Assembly (NCBI RefSeq): GCF_002872475.1
Contig: NZ_CP025682.1
Location: 558,001-622,000, forward strand
Reading direction: 5' to 3'
Origin: Pseudazoarcus pumilus
Lineage (GTDB): Bacteria; Pseudomonadota; Gammaproteobacteria; Burkholderiales; Rhodocyclaceae
DNA: 64,000 bases
This document shows, in pieces, positions 38,753 through 50,184 of this stretch (position 1 is the first letter of the stretch; every line of letters begins with the position of its first letter). The position numbers and the translations under genes were made by a program. The notes under the pieces were generated by a model that searched no databases, was not told the DNA's origin, and was given only the letters and a program-made list of their open reading frames with translations.

Positions 38753-38840
38753 CGTTTTCCTACGCCGGTGCTAACCGGATCAGGTTCCAAGGGTATTTTC
38801 TCAGCCCGCTCAAGCGATTGCGGGCACCCCCAACGATTTT
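38753..38840 (-). promoter_or_regulatory. TPP riboswitch (THI element)
   Basis: Read on the minus strand, the conserved THI-box parts occur in order: GGGGGTGCCC near 38832-38823, GGCTGAGAAAATACCC, GAACCTGATC, and CCGGTTAGCACCGGCGTAGGAA ending near 38757. The outer P1 helix pairs CGTT (38835-38832) with AACG (38756-38753). It binds thiamine pyrophosphate and turns off thiD-thiC. The 3' AGGA overlaps a possible ribosome site, which favours control at translation. Confidence 0.95.
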
Positions 38841-38951
38841 CGTGATCCTAGCGCAGCGACCGGGCGCGAACAACCACACAGGTCAAGATTTGGTGAGAAA
38901 GGGGCTGGCGGCGGCATGACATGCGGCTGATCTCTCCGGAGCCCCTGGCCT

Positions 38952-39533
38952 TCAGGCATCCCACGCGCCGGCCAGCGCGACGACGCCGAGCACGGCGAAC
39001 AGCACCGCGGCAATGGCGTGTACCAGGCGCACCGGCATGCGGTGCGCGAGCCGGTCGCCGACGAACACGGCGGGCACGTTGGCGATCATCATGCCCAGCG
39101 TGGTGCCGGCCACGACGGCCACGAAGGCGTCGTATTGCGCTGCCAGCGCGACCGTGGCGACCTGTGTCTTGTCGCCCATCTCCGCCAGGAAGAAGGCGAT
39201 GGTGGTGGTGGCGAAGACGCCCATGCCGGTCTTTACCTGCACGTCCTCGGCGTCGAGCCTGTCGGGAATGAGGATCCACACGGCCATCGCGAGAAAGCCC
39301 AGACCCAGCACCCAGCGCAGCAGGTCCGGTCCCAGCACCTGCGTGAGCCAGGTGCCGAGCGCGCCGGCGAAGGCATGGTTGGCGATGGTGGCGACCAGAA
39401 TGCCGAACACGATGGGGCCGGCGCGGCGATAGCGCGCGGCCAGCATGAAAGCCAGCAACTGTGTCTTGTCGCCGATTTCGGCCAGTGCGACGATGCCGGT
39501 GGAGACGAGAAAGGCGTCGAGGGCGAGGGTCAT
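38952..39533 (-). CDS. GDT1/UPF0016-family cation (Mn2+/Ca2+) exporter
   Basis: The 193-residue membrane protein has two homologous halves, each with the family signature: EIGDKTQLLAFMLAARY near residue 18 and EMGDKTQVATVALAAQY near residue 112. These acidic motifs bind the cation. Bacterial members (MneA and similar) export manganese. It begins MTLALDAFLVSTGIVALAEIG at 39533. I looked for a manganese (yybP-ykoY) riboswitch upstream and did not see its conserved core. The thiamine riboswitch lies just downstream on the same strand but reads away from this gene. Confidence 0.9.
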   Translation of the reverse strand: MTLALDAFLVSTGIVALAEIGDKTQLLAFMLAARYRRAGPIVFGILVATIANHAFAGALGTWLTQVLGPDLLRWVLGLGFLAMAVWILIPDRLDAEDVQVKTGMGVFATTTIAFFLAEMGDKTQVATVALAAQYDAFVAVVAGTTLGMMIANVPAVFVGDRLAHRMPVRLVHAIAAVLFAVLGVVALAGAWDA

Positions 39534-39675
39534 GAGGTGGCATTTGGCGCGGGTGCGTCCGACGCCGTCCTGCGGCCATTGCGCGGCCGCGCATTGTATC
39601 GTCGGCCCGGGGCTAAAGAAACTTGCGGCCGGGGCCGTTGTAGTGTCGGATACCGCATCACCAGCAGGCACCTCA

Positions 39676-40983
39676 ATGCCCCTCGTCTCGCGCCTCGTCG
39701 CCCCAGCAATCGTTGTGCTCTCGCTGCTCGCCGGCCCGGTCGTCGCCGGAGGCTGGGTCACGATCGCGCGCGACAACGCACGTCAGGTGCAGATCGATCG
39801 CGACGCGATCATCCAGTCCGATGCCGGCACGCGCGTGGCCTGGGCACGCATGCTGCTGGGTGAGGAGGAGGCCGGGCGGCTCGGCTATGTCGCCGTGCAT
39901 GCGCTCAACCGCTACGACTGCCGCAACCGCAGCTTCATGCCGGTGCGTCGCCGCTATCTGGACGCGCGCAGCATCATCGTGCGCGAGGAGGAAGTCGCCG
40001 ATCAGACGCCGCGTCAGGTCGCACCGGGCGGGGTGGACGACCGCCTGTGGCGCGAGGTGTGTCGTCCGCCGAGCACGGCCGATCTGATGGAACTCGCGCT
40101 GGAGGCCGAGCGCATGGCGCGCGCGGCCGACGAACAGACGCGCGCGCAGACGCCACCGCAATCGCCACCGCCGGAGGCGGGCGTCGAACGCAGCGAGCCG
40201 GCCTCCGGGCCGGCGCGACTGGGCTCGGAGGCCCGGCGCGAGGCATTGGCGACGCGTACCGCGTCCAGGCCGGCTGCGCCGGATCCGCTGGCGCCGCGTC
40301 ATCCGCCCATCGAATGGAGCTACGAGGATCTGACCGGCCCCGAAATGTGGGGGCGGCTACGCCCGGACTGGACGGAATGCCGCGACGGCCGGCGCCAGTC
40401 GCCGATCGACCTGCATTCGGGCCTTGCCGTCAATCTCGAGGCACCGCAGTTCGACTACCGGCCCAGCTATTTTCGCGTGATCGATACCGGCCGGCTGCTG
40501 CGCATCCATGCCGGCGAGGGCCTGGGTGCGACGCTGCGCGGCGAACGTTACGAACTGGTCTACATCGAGGTGCACCGTCCGGGCGAAGCGCGCGTGGACG
40601 GCCGCATCCACGACCTGTCGGTGGACCTGCACCATCGTGCGCCTGACGGACGCATGGCCGTGGTGTCGGTGCAGTTCGAGGCCGGCAACGACGATCATCC
40701 GGTGCTCGCCGAGTGGCTCGCCAGCCTGCCGCTGGAGCGCGGCGGGCAGTACGCCCCTGATCGCACCGTGGACCTGTCGGCGCTGATTCCCGCCGAGCGT
40801 GCGCATTACCTTTACAGCGGCTCGCTGACCGTGCCGCCATGCACCGAGGGCGTGCTGCGCGTGGTCTTCAAGCAGCCCATGCAATTGTCGTGGGAGCAGC
40901 TCGGCGTGATCGCCCGACTGCATCCGCCCAGCGCCCGCCCGTTGCAGCCGACCCGCGACCGCCGCGTGCTGGAGTTGCGGTGA
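39676..40983 (+). CDS. Exported protein with carbonic-anhydrase-like domain lacking zinc ligands
   Basis: A 435-residue protein with a signal peptide (to about residue 24, PVVAGG). An N-terminal domain (about 25-135; GWVTIARDNARQVQIDRDAI) resembles surface-adhesin-E-type beta domains. A Pro/Glu-rich linker follows, and an alpha-carbonic-anhydrase domain runs from about 212 to 432. That domain keeps RQSPIDL and LTVPPCTEGV with the gate Thr. The zinc strand, normally HFH, reads IEVH and the third ligand site reads VDLHH, giving Glu298, His300 and Asp317. Standard CO2 hydration is therefore unlikely; it may be a binding or structural protein. It is convergent with the MFS gene, 13 bases away. 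Confidence 0.8.
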   Translation: MPLVSRLVAPAIVVLSLLAGPVVAGGWVTIARDNARQVQIDRDAIIQSDAGTRVAWARMLLGEEEAGRLGYVAVHALNRYDCRNRSFMPVRRRYLDARSIIVREEEVADQTPRQVAPGGVDDRLWREVCRPPSTADLMELALEAERMARAADEQTRAQTPPQSPPPEAGVERSEPASGPARLGSEARREALATRTASRPAAPDPLAPRHPPIEWSYEDLTGPEMWGRLRPDWTECRDGRRQSPIDLHSGLAVNLEAPQFDYRPSYFRVIDTGRLLRIHAGEGLGATLRGERYELVYIEVHRPGEARVDGRIHDLSVDLHHRAPDGRMAVVSVQFEAGNDDHPVLAEWLASLPLERGGQYAPDRTVDLSALIPAERAHYLYSGSLTVPPCTEGVLRVVFKQPMQLSWEQLGVIARLHPPSARPLQPTRDRRVLELR

Positions 40984-40996
40984 GGATCAGGGGGCA

Positions 40997-42196
40997 TCAT
41001 GTTTGCCGAGTCTTTCTCACCGCAAGCACATAGGCGGCGATCGCCGCGCCCATCAGCACGACGAACAGTGCGGCCATGCGCACGTAGCTCTCCCCGGCGC
41101 CGATCAGCAGCGCGACTGCGAGCGGGGCGGCGGCCTTGGCGAAGAAGGCCGGCTGCGCGAGCCGCCCCATCAGGGCGCCGTAGGCTTCGCGGCCGAACAG
41201 TTCCGCCGGGACGGTGCCGCGCGCGATGCTCAGCACCCCGTTGGCCAGGCCGTAGGTGACGGCGCAGGCGAATGCGAGCATCGGCACCAGCCCGGCGATG
41301 AGCAGCAGTGTCATCGCCAGCAGCATCGTCACGAGCGAGGCCAGGCCGACGCGCACGGCCGGCAGATTGCGTGCGAAAGCGAACTCGATCACCCGACCCA
41401 GCACCTGCATCGGCCCGATCAACGAGGCTGCCGCGACCGCCGCGCCGTCGCTCAACCCGCTGGCGCGCAGTGCGCCGACCACGTGCGCGGCCATGCCCGA
41501 CACGACGAAGGCTGCGAGCGTGAACGCGGTTGCCAACCACAGCAATCGACGGCGCTGCGTCGCGCCCGACTCGTCGGCGTCCTTCGCAGGCGTGGTTTGC
41601 GACGCGGCCAGCCGTGGGCGCGGCAGGGCAAGATGCAGCGGCAGGCACAGCACGAGATGCAGCACGGCAAAGACCGCGAATGCGGTACGCCAGCCGCCCA
41701 GACCTTCGAGCCACCACGCCAGCGGCCAGAACACCGTGCTGGCGAGTCCGCCGAGCAGGGTCAGCGCGGTCAGCGCCTGCCGGTAGCGCGTGCCGGCGAA
41801 CTGCGACAGCGTCGCGAACGAGGCATCGTACAGATTGGCCGCCATCGCCAGCCCGGCGACGATCCAGCCAAGAAAGAACAGCAGCGGGCCCTCGGACAGA
41901 GCGACCAGCCCCATCGACAGTGTCGCCAGCAGCGAGCCGCCGGCCATCACGCGGCCACCGCCGATGCGGTCGATGGCGCGCCCGACCGCCGGCGCGGCCA
42001 GACCGGAAAAGCCCAGTCCCAGCGAGAAGGCGCCGAACACAATGCCGATACTCATGCCCAGTTCGGCCGACATCGATGGCGCGAGCACCGCAATGCTGTA
42101 GGTCAGCGTGCCCCAGGCGATGATCTGGGTGGTGCCGAGCATCGCGACGTGGCGCCACAAGGGTGCTCGGGAGTCCTGGGAAGGCGGTGTCGTCAT
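40997..42196 (-). CDS. MFS transporter
   Basis: The 399-residue protein shows about 12 hydrophobic helices in two bundles of six with a central cytosolic loop near residue 195-215 (LPRPRLAASQTTPAKDADES). The loop between helices 2 and 3 reads GRAIDRIGGGRVMAGG, the MFS signature GxxxDRxGxR/K. The start MTTPPSQDSRAPLW at 42196 leaves a short cytosolic N-terminus. Substrate is not readable from sequence, and neighbours do not suggest one. Confidence 0.88.
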   Translation of the reverse strand: MTTPPSQDSRAPLWRHVAMLGTTQIIAWGTLTYSIAVLAPSMSAELGMSIGIVFGAFSLGLGFSGLAAPAVGRAIDRIGGGRVMAGGSLLATLSMGLVALSEGPLLFFLGWIVAGLAMAANLYDASFATLSQFAGTRYRQALTALTLLGGLASTVFWPLAWWLEGLGGWRTAFAVFAVLHLVLCLPLHLALPRPRLAASQTTPAKDADESGATQRRRLLWLATAFTLAAFVVSGMAAHVVGALRASGLSDGAAVAAASLIGPMQVLGRVIEFAFARNLPAVRVGLASLVTMLLAMTLLLIAGLVPMLAFACAVTYGLANGVLSIARGTVPAELFGREAYGALMGRLAQPAFFAKAAAPLAVALLIGAGESYVRMAALFVVLMGAAIAAYVLAVRKTRQT

Positions 42197-42250
42197 GCGC
42201 GCCGTGCCGGGTTCGGTTGCGCATGGTAGCGCGACGCCGCGCCGGGGAGG

Positions 42251-42454
42251 TCAGCCCAGGTCGAGTTCGCCGTCGAAGCTGATGTTGATCGCCAGGTCGT
42301 CGACCACCAGCGTCATCTTCGCCGGCAGCTTGCCGCCCTTGAGTTTGCCGGCCTCGTCGGCCTCGCGCACGGCCTTCTCGATCTCGATCTGCGAATTGAC
42401 GCCGACCGTCTTCAGAAACTTGCGGATACTCATGTTGAGAACTTCGTCGTTCAT
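42251..42454 (-). CDS. Small DUF6494-type protein
   Basis: A 67-residue protein starting MNDEVLNMSIRKFLKTVGVN, with EIEKAVREADEAGKLKGGKLPAKMTLVVDD split over its middle. It looks like the DUF6494 family of small proteobacterial proteins of unknown function. An AGGAGA ribosome site about ten bases upstream supports the start. It stands 54 bases before the MFS gene on the same strand and is divergent from the small exported protein at 42579. Confidence 0.75.
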   Translation of the reverse strand: MNDEVLNMSIRKFLKTVGVNSQIEIEKAVREADEAGKLKGGKLPAKMTLVVDDLAINISFDGELDLG

Positions 42455-42578
42455 GCTTCGGTCTCCTGATTGCGAATCGAAGATGCTGTGGTCTGCATCA
42501 CCGCTCCCAGCATAGACGATTCCGGCCGCAGGTCTGCCACGGGGGCGGGCCACGGCTGCATCCAATGGAGATCGACCC

Positions 42579-42854
42579 ATGAAAAAGCTTCTGTTGCAGG
42601 CCGCTGCGGCGGCGATGTTCGTTAGTGCTGCCGGTGCGGCCTGGGCCGACGATATTGAGGGCGTGATCGAGCGCGTGGACGTTTCCGAGCGAACACTGAT
42701 GGTGCAGGGCATCACCTTTCACACGATCGCGTCGACCGACTACGACGACGGTCTGAAGCGATTCGAGGATCTGCGCGAGGGCCAGCGCGTCGAGGTTGAT
42801 TTCACCTACCGCGATGGTCGCCACTTCGCCACGGAGATCGAACTCGACGATTGA
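42579..42854 (+). CDS. Small exported protein with OB-like domain
   Basis: A 91-residue protein with a signal peptide (MKKLLLQAAAAAMFVSAAGA, cleavage near AWA-DD). The mature 65 residues (IEGVIERVDVSERTLMVQGI, then LREGQRVEVDFTYRDG) look like the short beta-barrel domain of DUF5666/YdeI-type periplasmic proteins. Function unknown. GGAG precedes the ATG at 42579 by about eight bases. Confidence 0.75.
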   Translation: MKKLLLQAAAAAMFVSAAGAAWADDIEGVIERVDVSERTLMVQGITFHTIASTDYDDGLKRFEDLREGQRVEVDFTYRDGRHFATEIELDD

Positions 42855-42877
42855 GTCGACGGCGCGCCGGGAGCGTT

Positions 42878-43147
42878 TCAGCCCTCGACCGCCGACGGCG
42901 TCGCCCCGGCGCCGGCGAGAAACTCGCGCAGCAGGCGGATCTCGCTCTTCGAGCAGGTGGTGCCGTGATGCGGGTGATGCAGGAAGCCCTCGTGCCCGTT
43001 GAGTACGATGCGAAAGCGCGCACCGTGCGACGGTTCGATCTCGGCGCCGAGATTGCGCAGCAGCGATTCGACCTCGCGCCAATGCACGTTGGCCGGTGCC
43101 GGCTCCTGGAAGACGGCGCGCAACAGCTGGGTGTGCTTGTGACTCAT
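42878..43147 (-). CDS. Solitary HicA-like protein
   Basis: An 89-residue protein (MSHKHTQLLRAVFQEPAPAN at the start) with the HicA double-stranded-RNA-binding-like fold: VHWREVESLLRNLGAEIEPS, then SHGARFRIVLNG with the conserved His, and LLREFLAGAG at the end. HicA toxins are usually mRNA interferases paired with a HicB antitoxin. No HicB gene is present on either side, so this is either a domesticated HicA-like protein or an orphan. The start at 43147 is taken as the domain N-terminus; the frame extends further upstream without support. Confidence 0.75.
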   Translation of the reverse strand: MSHKHTQLLRAVFQEPAPANVHWREVESLLRNLGAEIEPSHGARFRIVLNGHEGFLHHPHHGTTCSKSEIRLLREFLAGAGATPSAVEG

Positions 43148-43323
43148 GGTGCGCTCCGCTGTGGAAGATGCTTCTATGACCGTAGCCGTTCCCGGGCGGT
43201 TTCGCATGTTGCAGCGCACCGAGGTGGCGTACACGCTGGTGTAACATTGGCCGCATTCCACCCCTGTGCCAGCGCGGGCATCGGCGGCCGTCGCCGCGCT
43301 CCGCGCGAGGCCGGAGACATCCG

Positions 43324-45486
43324 ATGCCCAAGTACGACCATCCGCCCGTTCCGCCCGCCGATCTGCATGCCTGGCGTCAGGCCGCCGCCCGCAACGCGCC
43401 CGAAGGCGATGTGAGCCAATTGGACTGGGTCACGCCGGAAGGTATTCGCGTCAAGCCCTTGTACACCGCGGCGGACGTGGCCGACCTGCCCTTCGCCGAT
43501 ACGCTCCCCGGTTTCGAACCCTTCGTGCGCGGCCCGCAGGCGACGATGTACGCCACGCGGCCGTGGACCATCCGCCAGTACGCCGGATTTTCCACGGCCG
43601 AAGCGTCGAACGCCTTCTACCGCAAGGCGCTGGCCGCCGGCGGGCAGGGCGTGTCGGTGGCTTTCGATCTGGCGACGCACCGCGGCTACGACTCCGACAA
43701 TCCGCGCGTGGTGGGTGACGTCGGCAAGGCCGGCGTGGCCATCGATTCGGTCGAGGACATGAAGGTCCTGTTCGACGGCATTCCGCTCGACAAGGTGTCG
43801 GTGTCGATGACCATGAACGGCGGCGTGCTGCCGGTGCTGGCCGGCTACATCGTCGCGGCCGAAGAGCAGGGCGTGGCGCAGGACCAGCTTTCGGGGACCA
43901 TCCAGAACGACATCCTCAAGGAGTTCATGGTCCGCAACACCTACATCTACCCGCCCGCGCCGTCGATGAAGATCATCGCCGACATTATCGGCTATACCGC
44001 GCGGAACATGCCGAAGTTCAACTCCATCTCGATCTCCGGCTATCACATGCAGGAAGCGGGCGCGAACCAGGCGATCGAGCTGGCCTTCACGCTGGCCGAC
44101 GGGCGCGAGTACGTGCGCACCGCGCTCTCCAGCGGGCTGGACGTGGACCACTTCGCCGGGCGGCTGTCGTTCTTCTTCGCCATCGGCATGAACTTCTATC
44201 TGGAAGTGGCCAAGCTGCGCGCCGCGCGCCTGCTGTGGTGGCGCATCATGAAGGAGTTCGCACCGAAGAACCCGCGCTCGCTGATGCTGCGCACGCACTG
44301 CCAGACCTCGGGTTGGTCGCTGACCGAGCAGGACCCGTACAACAACGTCGTGCGCACCACCATCGAGGCGATGGCGGCGGTGTTCGGCGGCACGCAGTCG
44401 CTGCACACCAATGCGCTCGACGAAGCCATCGCGCTGCCTACCGACTTCTCCGCCCGCATCGCGCGCAACACCCAGCTCGTGATCCAGGAAGAGACGCACA
44501 TCACCAACGTCGTCGATCCCTGGGCCGGCTCCTACATGATGGAAAAGCTCACGCAGGATCTGGCCGACAAGGCCTGGGAGATCATCGAGGAAGTCGAGGC
44601 CATGGGCGGCATGACCAAAGCCGTCGAGTCCGGCTGGGCCAAGCTCAAGATCGAGGAGTGCGCGGCCGAGAAGCAGGCGCGCATCGATTCGGGCAAGGAC
44701 GTCATCGTCGGCGTGAACAAGTACAGGCTCGAGAACGAAGACGCCATCGACTTTCTCGACATCGACAACCATGCCGTGCGTGAATCGCAGGTGGCGCGGC
44801 TGGCGAAAATTCGCGCGACGCGCGATGCGGCGGCCGTTGAAAAGGCGCTCGCCGCTCTGACCGAATGCGCCAAGGGTGGCGAGGGCAATCTGCTGGAACT
44901 GTCGATTGCCGCCGTGCGCTCGCGTGCCACGGTGGGCGAGATTTCCGATGCGCTCGAAGCCGTGTGGGGCCGCTACCGTGCCGACACGCACACCGTGTCC
45001 GGTGTGTATGGCAAGGTCGTCGAGAACGAGGAGGGCTGGCAGGTGCTGCAGAAAGACATCGACGCTTTCGTGGCCGACTTCGGCCGCCGGCCGCGCATCA
45101 TGATCGCCAAGCTCGGCCAGGACGGCCACGACCGCGGTGCCAAGGTGGTGGCCTCGGCCTTCGCCGATCTGGGCTTCGACGTGGACATCGGCCCGCTCTT
45201 CCAGACGCCCGAGGAGGCCGCGCGCCACGCCGTCGAGAACGACGTGCACGCCGTAGGCATCTCCACGCTCGCCGCCGCCCACCGCACGCTGGTGCCGGAA
45301 CTGGTCAAGGCGCTGCGCGCGGAAGAGGCCGACGACATCATCGTCTTCGTCGGCGGAGTCATCCCGCAGCAGGACTACGACATGCTCTACAAGGCCGGCG
45401 CCAGCGGCATCTTCGGGCCCGGTACGCCGATTCCCGACGCCGCGCGCGAAGTGCTCAGGCAGATTCGCAAGGCACTGAAAGGCTGA
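43324..45486 (+). CDS. scpA: Methylmalonyl-CoA mutase
   Basis: The 720-residue adenosylcobalamin enzyme interconverts (R)-methylmalonyl-CoA and succinyl-CoA. The catalytic TIM barrel fills about residues 30-560 ([54 protein letters not shown]). The C-terminal B12 domain at about 585-720 has the DxHxxG motif DGHDRG near residue 600, with GPLFQTPEE and [11 protein letters not shown]. It is a single-chain alpha-type mutase. meaB starts two bases after its stop, followed by pccB and pccA. Confidence 0.97.
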   Translation: MPKYDHPPVPPADLHAWRQAAARNAPEGDVSQLDWVTPEGIRVKPLYTAADVADLPFADTLPGFEPFVRGPQATMYATRPWTIRQYAGFSTAEASNAFYRKALAAGGQGVSVAFDLATHRGYDSDNPRVVGDVGKAGVAIDSVEDMKVLFDGIPLDKVSVSMTMNGGVLPVLAGYIVAAEEQGVAQDQLSGTIQNDILKEFMVRNTYIYPPAPSMKIIADIIGYTARNMPKFNSISISGYHMQEAGANQAIELAFTLADGREYVRTALSSGLDVDHFAGRLSFFFAIGMNFYLEVAKLRAARLLWWRIMKEFAPKNPRSLMLRTHCQTSGWSLTEQDPYNNVVRTTIEAMAAVFGGTQSLHTNALDEAIALPTDFSARIARNTQLVIQEETHITNVVDPWAGSYMMEKLTQDLADKAWEIIEEVEAMGGMTKAVESGWAKLKIEECAAEKQARIDSGKDVIVGVNKYRLENEDAIDFLDIDNHAVRESQVARLAKIRATRDAAAVEKALAALTECAKGGEGNLLELSIAAVRSRATVGEISDALEAVWGRYRADTHTVSGVYGKVVENEEGWQVLQKDIDAFVADFGRRPRIMIAKLGQDGHDRGAKVVASAFADLGFDVDIGPLFQTPEEAARHAVENDVHAVGISTLAAAHRTLVPELVKALRAEEADDIIVFVGGVIPQQDYDMLYKAGASGIFGPGTPIPDAAREVLRQIRKALKG

Positions 45487-45488
45487 TC

Positions 45489-46463
45489 GTGAGCGACAGG
45501 CAGACGCTGGCCGAGGACGTGCGCGCCGGCAAGCGCCGCGCGCTGGCGAAAGCCATCACGCTGGTCGAATCGACCCGCGCCGATCATCGCGAGCAGGCGC
45601 GGGCGCTGGTCGAGGCGCTGCTGCCGGATACCGGCAAGGCTTTGCGCGTGGGGCTGTCCGGCGTGCCGGGGGTGGGCAAATCCACCTTCGTCGAGGCGCT
45701 GGGGCTGTACCTCATCGAGCAGGGGCATCGCGTCGCGGTGCTGGCCGTCGACCCGTCGTCGTCGGTGCATGGCGGCTCCATCCTCGGCGACAAGACGCGC
45801 ATGGAACTGCTGTCGCGCCGGACAGAGGCCTTCATCCGCCCCAGCCCGTCGTCCGGCGCGCTGGGCGGCGTGGCGCACCGTACGCGTGAGGCCATGCTGG
45901 TGTGCGAAGCGGCCGGCTTCGACGTGGTGCTGGTCGAGACCGTCGGCGTCGGTCAGAGCGAGATCGCCGTGGCCGGCATGACCGACATCTTCTGCCTGCT
46001 GCAACTGCCCAATGCCGGCGACGACCTGCAGGGCATGAAGAAAGGCATCGTCGAAATCGCCGATCTGGTCGCGATCAACAAGGCCGACATCGACAAGGCG
46101 GCCACGCACCGCGCGCAGGCGCAGATGCAGGGGGCCATTTCCATGGTGCGCCACGCCCACCCGGATTGGACGCCGCCGGTGATTCCGGTGTCGGCGCTCA
46201 AGGCCGAGGGCATCGATGTGTTCTGGAACACGGTGCTGAAATTCCGCGAAACCATGGTCGCCAACGGCGCCTTCGCGGCCCGCCGCCGCCGTCAGGCCGG
46301 CGCGTGGATGTGGGAACTGATCGATCACGACTTGCGCGCGCGTTTCCGTGCGAACGTGCGCGTTGCAGAAGAACTGCCCGGCCTGCAGGCCGAGGTGGAG
46401 CAGGGACAGGTCACACCGGCTGCCGCGGCGGCCCGATTGCTCGGGCACCTCGACAACATCTGA
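45489..46463 (+). CDS. meaB: MeaB-type methylmalonyl-CoA mutase GTPase chaperone
   Basis: The 324-residue G3E-type P-loop GTPase protects the mutase and controls cofactor loading. Walker A is GVPGVGKST near residue 58, then [30 protein letters not shown] and the base-recognition motif INKAD. The start is a GTG at 45489, two bases after the mutase stop, giving [21 protein letters not shown]. The mutase-meaB pair is a conserved unit. Confidence 0.96.
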   Translation: MSDRQTLAEDVRAGKRRALAKAITLVESTRADHREQARALVEALLPDTGKALRVGLSGVPGVGKSTFVEALGLYLIEQGHRVAVLAVDPSSSVHGGSILGDKTRMELLSRRTEAFIRPSPSSGALGGVAHRTREAMLVCEAAGFDVVLVETVGVGQSEIAVAGMTDIFCLLQLPNAGDDLQGMKKGIVEIADLVAINKADIDKAATHRAQAQMQGAISMVRHAHPDWTPPVIPVSALKAEGIDVFWNTVLKFRETMVANGAFAARRRRQAGAWMWELIDHDLRARFRANVRVAEELPGLQAEVEQGQVTPAAAAARLLGHLDNI

Positions 46464-46479
46464 TCCGGGGGAGGGGAAG

Positions 46480-48005
<1,526 letters not shown>

Positions 48006-48012
<7 letters not shown>

Positions 48013-48132
48013 GCGATCGGGCATCACGCATGGCGGCGTTGGCTTCCTCGTCTGCTCCTCGCCGTACTGGCGTACTGTCTCGTCGCAGCCTGCGTCGCCG
48101 CCTTACCCTGCGCGCGCCGGATCGCTCAGAGA
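48006..48132. repeat. 13-bp inverted repeat bracketing the pccB-pccA gap
   Basis: TCTCTGAGCGATC at 48006-48018 (spanning the pccB stop) is perfectly inverted at 48120-48132, 25 bases before pccA. The enclosed 101 bases include GTACTGGCGTAC and a CTGTCTCGTCGCAG stretch and have no open gene. It resembles an intergenic repeat unit or a long-range stem that could govern pccA expression. Confidence 0.6.
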
Positions 48133-48157
48133 CTTCACTTCGAATTGAGGTTGGCCA

Positions 48158-50146
48158 ATGTTCAAGAAAATCCTGATTGCAAACAGAGGTGAAATCGCCT
48201 GCAGGGTGATCAAGACCGCCCGCCGCATGTGCATCGCGACCGTCGCGGTGTACTCCGAGGCCGACGCCGGTGCGCTGCATGTGGAGCTGGCGGACGAGGC
48301 CGTGTGCATCGGTCCGGCGCCGTCCAAGCAGTCGTATCTGGTGATGGACAACATCATTGAGGCCTGTCGCGAGACCGGCGCCGAGGCCGTGCATCCGGGC
48401 TACGGCTTTCTGTCCGAGAACGAGGAATTCGCGCGCCGGCTGGAGGAGGCTGGCATCGTCTTCATCGGCCCGAAGCACGCGGCCATCGCGGCGATGGGCG
48501 ACAAGATCGCGTCCAAGAAGCTCGCGGCCGAGGCCGGGGTGAACACCATCCCCGGCTGGAACGACGCCATCGACTCGCCCGAGCGCGCCGTCGAGATCGC
48601 GCGCGACATCGGCTATCCGGTGATGATCAAGGCGTCAGCCGGTGGCGGAGGCAAGGGCTTGCGCGTGGCCTTCAACGACGAGGAGGCGCACGAGGGTTTC
48701 GCGTCGTGTCGCTCGGAAGCGGCCAACGCCTTCGGCGACGACCGGGTGTTCATCGAGAAATTCGTCGTCGAGCCGCGCCACATCGAGATCCAGGTGCTGG
48801 GCGACGCGCACGGCAACGTGGTGTATCTGAACGAGCGCGAATGCTCGATCCAGCGCCGTCACCAGAAGGTCATCGAGGAAGCGCCGAGTCCGTTCCTTGA
48901 TGCCGAAACCCGCCGCGCCATGGGCGAACAGGCCGTGGCGCTGGCCAAGGCCGTGGACTACCAGTCGGCCGGCACGGTGGAGTTCGTCGTCGGCGCGGAC
49001 AAGTCCTTCTACTTTCTGGAGATGAATACCCGTCTACAGGTCGAGCACCCGGTGACCGAACTGACCACCGGGCTGGATCTGGTCGAGCAGATGATTCGCG
49101 TCGCGGCCGGCGAGAGGCTGGCCTTTGCGCAGAGTGATGTGCGGCTCGACGGCTGGGCCATCGAGTGCCGCATCAACGCCGAAGACCCGTTCCGCGGCTT
49201 CCTGCCCTCCACTGGCCGGCTGGTGAAGTTCCGCCCGCCGGCCGAGGTTCTGGGGTCGGTTCGTGTGGATACCGGGGTGTATGAAGGCGGCGAGATTCCG
49301 ATGTTCTACGACTCGATGATCGCCAAGCTGATCGTGCATGGGCGCGACCGCGCCGAGGCGGTCACGCGCATGCGCGATGCGCTCAACGCCTTCGTGATCC
49401 GCGGCATCTCGTCCAACATCCCGTTCCAGGCCGCACTGCTGCAGCATCCGCGCTTCTGTTCCGGGGCGTTCAACACCGGCTTCATCGCCGAGGAGTATCC
49501 GGCGGGCTTCGATGCCTCGAAAGTGCCACACGACGATCCGCTGCTGCTGGCGGCCGTGGCGATGTTCGCGCACTGGCGCCGCGTGCAGCGCGATGCCTCG
49601 ATCAGCGGGCAGATGGACGGCGCGGCCTACACGCCGCCGCGCGAATGGACCGTGGTGGTGGGTGAGCGCGAGCACGCGGTGTCGGTCGAGCCGCTCGCCG
49701 GCGGGCTGGCGGTTACGCACGAGGGGCGTGCGCTGCGAATCGAGTCCGACTGGAACTTCACCGATGTGCTGTTCGAGGCACGCATCGATGGCGCGCCGGT
49801 GTGCATGCAGGTCGAGCGCCGCGGCCTGGGCTGGGCCATCAGCCACTTCGGTCTGCAGGTGGAGGCCCAGGTGCTGTCGGCGCGTGCGGCCGAACTGCTC
49901 GCGCGCATGCCGGTGAAACAGACTCCTGATCTCACCGGTTTCGTGCTCTCGCCGATGCCGGGCCTGTTGCGCGAAGTCATGGTGGCCCAGGGGCAGGAAG
50001 TCAAGAGTGGGGAGAAGGTGGCGGTGATCGAAGCCATGAAGATGGAAAACGTCTTGCGCGCCGAGCGCGACGGTCGCGTCAAATGCATCCATGCGCAGGT
50101 CGGTGCCAGCCTGGCGGTGGACGATCTCATCCTCGAGTTCGACTGA
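48158..50146 (+). CDS. pccA: Propionyl-CoA carboxylase alpha subunit (biotin carboxylase/BCCP)
   Basis: The 662-residue subunit starts MFKKILIANRGEIACRVIKT. The biotin carboxylase domain spans about 1-450, with the ATP-grasp glycine loop KASAGGGGKGLR, EMNTRLQVEHPVTE and FLSENEEFA. A BT domain follows at about 480-590, and a biotinyl carrier domain at the end carries EAMKMEN with the biotinylated lysine at about 628. It carboxylates biotin at the cost of ATP; with PccB it forms methylmalonyl-CoA. A 145-base gap with an inverted repeat separates it from pccB, so it may have extra control. Confidence 0.97.
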   Translation: MFKKILIANRGEIACRVIKTARRMCIATVAVYSEADAGALHVELADEAVCIGPAPSKQSYLVMDNIIEACRETGAEAVHPGYGFLSENEEFARRLEEAGIVFIGPKHAAIAAMGDKIASKKLAAEAGVNTIPGWNDAIDSPERAVEIARDIGYPVMIKASAGGGGKGLRVAFNDEEAHEGFASCRSEAANAFGDDRVFIEKFVVEPRHIEIQVLGDAHGNVVYLNERECSIQRRHQKVIEEAPSPFLDAETRRAMGEQAVALAKAVDYQSAGTVEFVVGADKSFYFLEMNTRLQVEHPVTELTTGLDLVEQMIRVAAGERLAFAQSDVRLDGWAIECRINAEDPFRGFLPSTGRLVKFRPPAEVLGSVRVDTGVYEGGEIPMFYDSMIAKLIVHGRDRAEAVTRMRDALNAFVIRGISSNIPFQAALLQHPRFCSGAFNTGFIAEEYPAGFDASKVPHDDPLLLAAVAMFAHWRRVQRDASISGQMDGAAYTPPREWTVVVGEREHAVSVEPLAGGLAVTHEGRALRIESDWNFTDVLFEARIDGAPVCMQVERRGLGWAISHFGLQVEAQVLSARAAELLARMPVKQTPDLTGFVLSPMPGLLREVMVAQGQEVKSGEKVAVIEAMKMENVLRAERDGRVKCIHAQVGASLAVDDLILEFD

Positions 50147-50184
50147 AAGTGCTGCAGGGCGCATCGGCCAAGGTATTTCGGCGA

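Noticed and set aside
39534-39660. Possible manganese (yybP-ykoY) riboswitch upstream of the GDT1-type exporter
   Set aside because: I looked for the conserved core on the minus strand and did not find it; the gap shows only GC-rich sequence and a weak -10-like GATACAAT.
48103-48357. 84-codon minus-strand frame over the pccB-pccA gap
   Set aside because: Mostly antisense to pccA, no ribosome site and no family resemblance.
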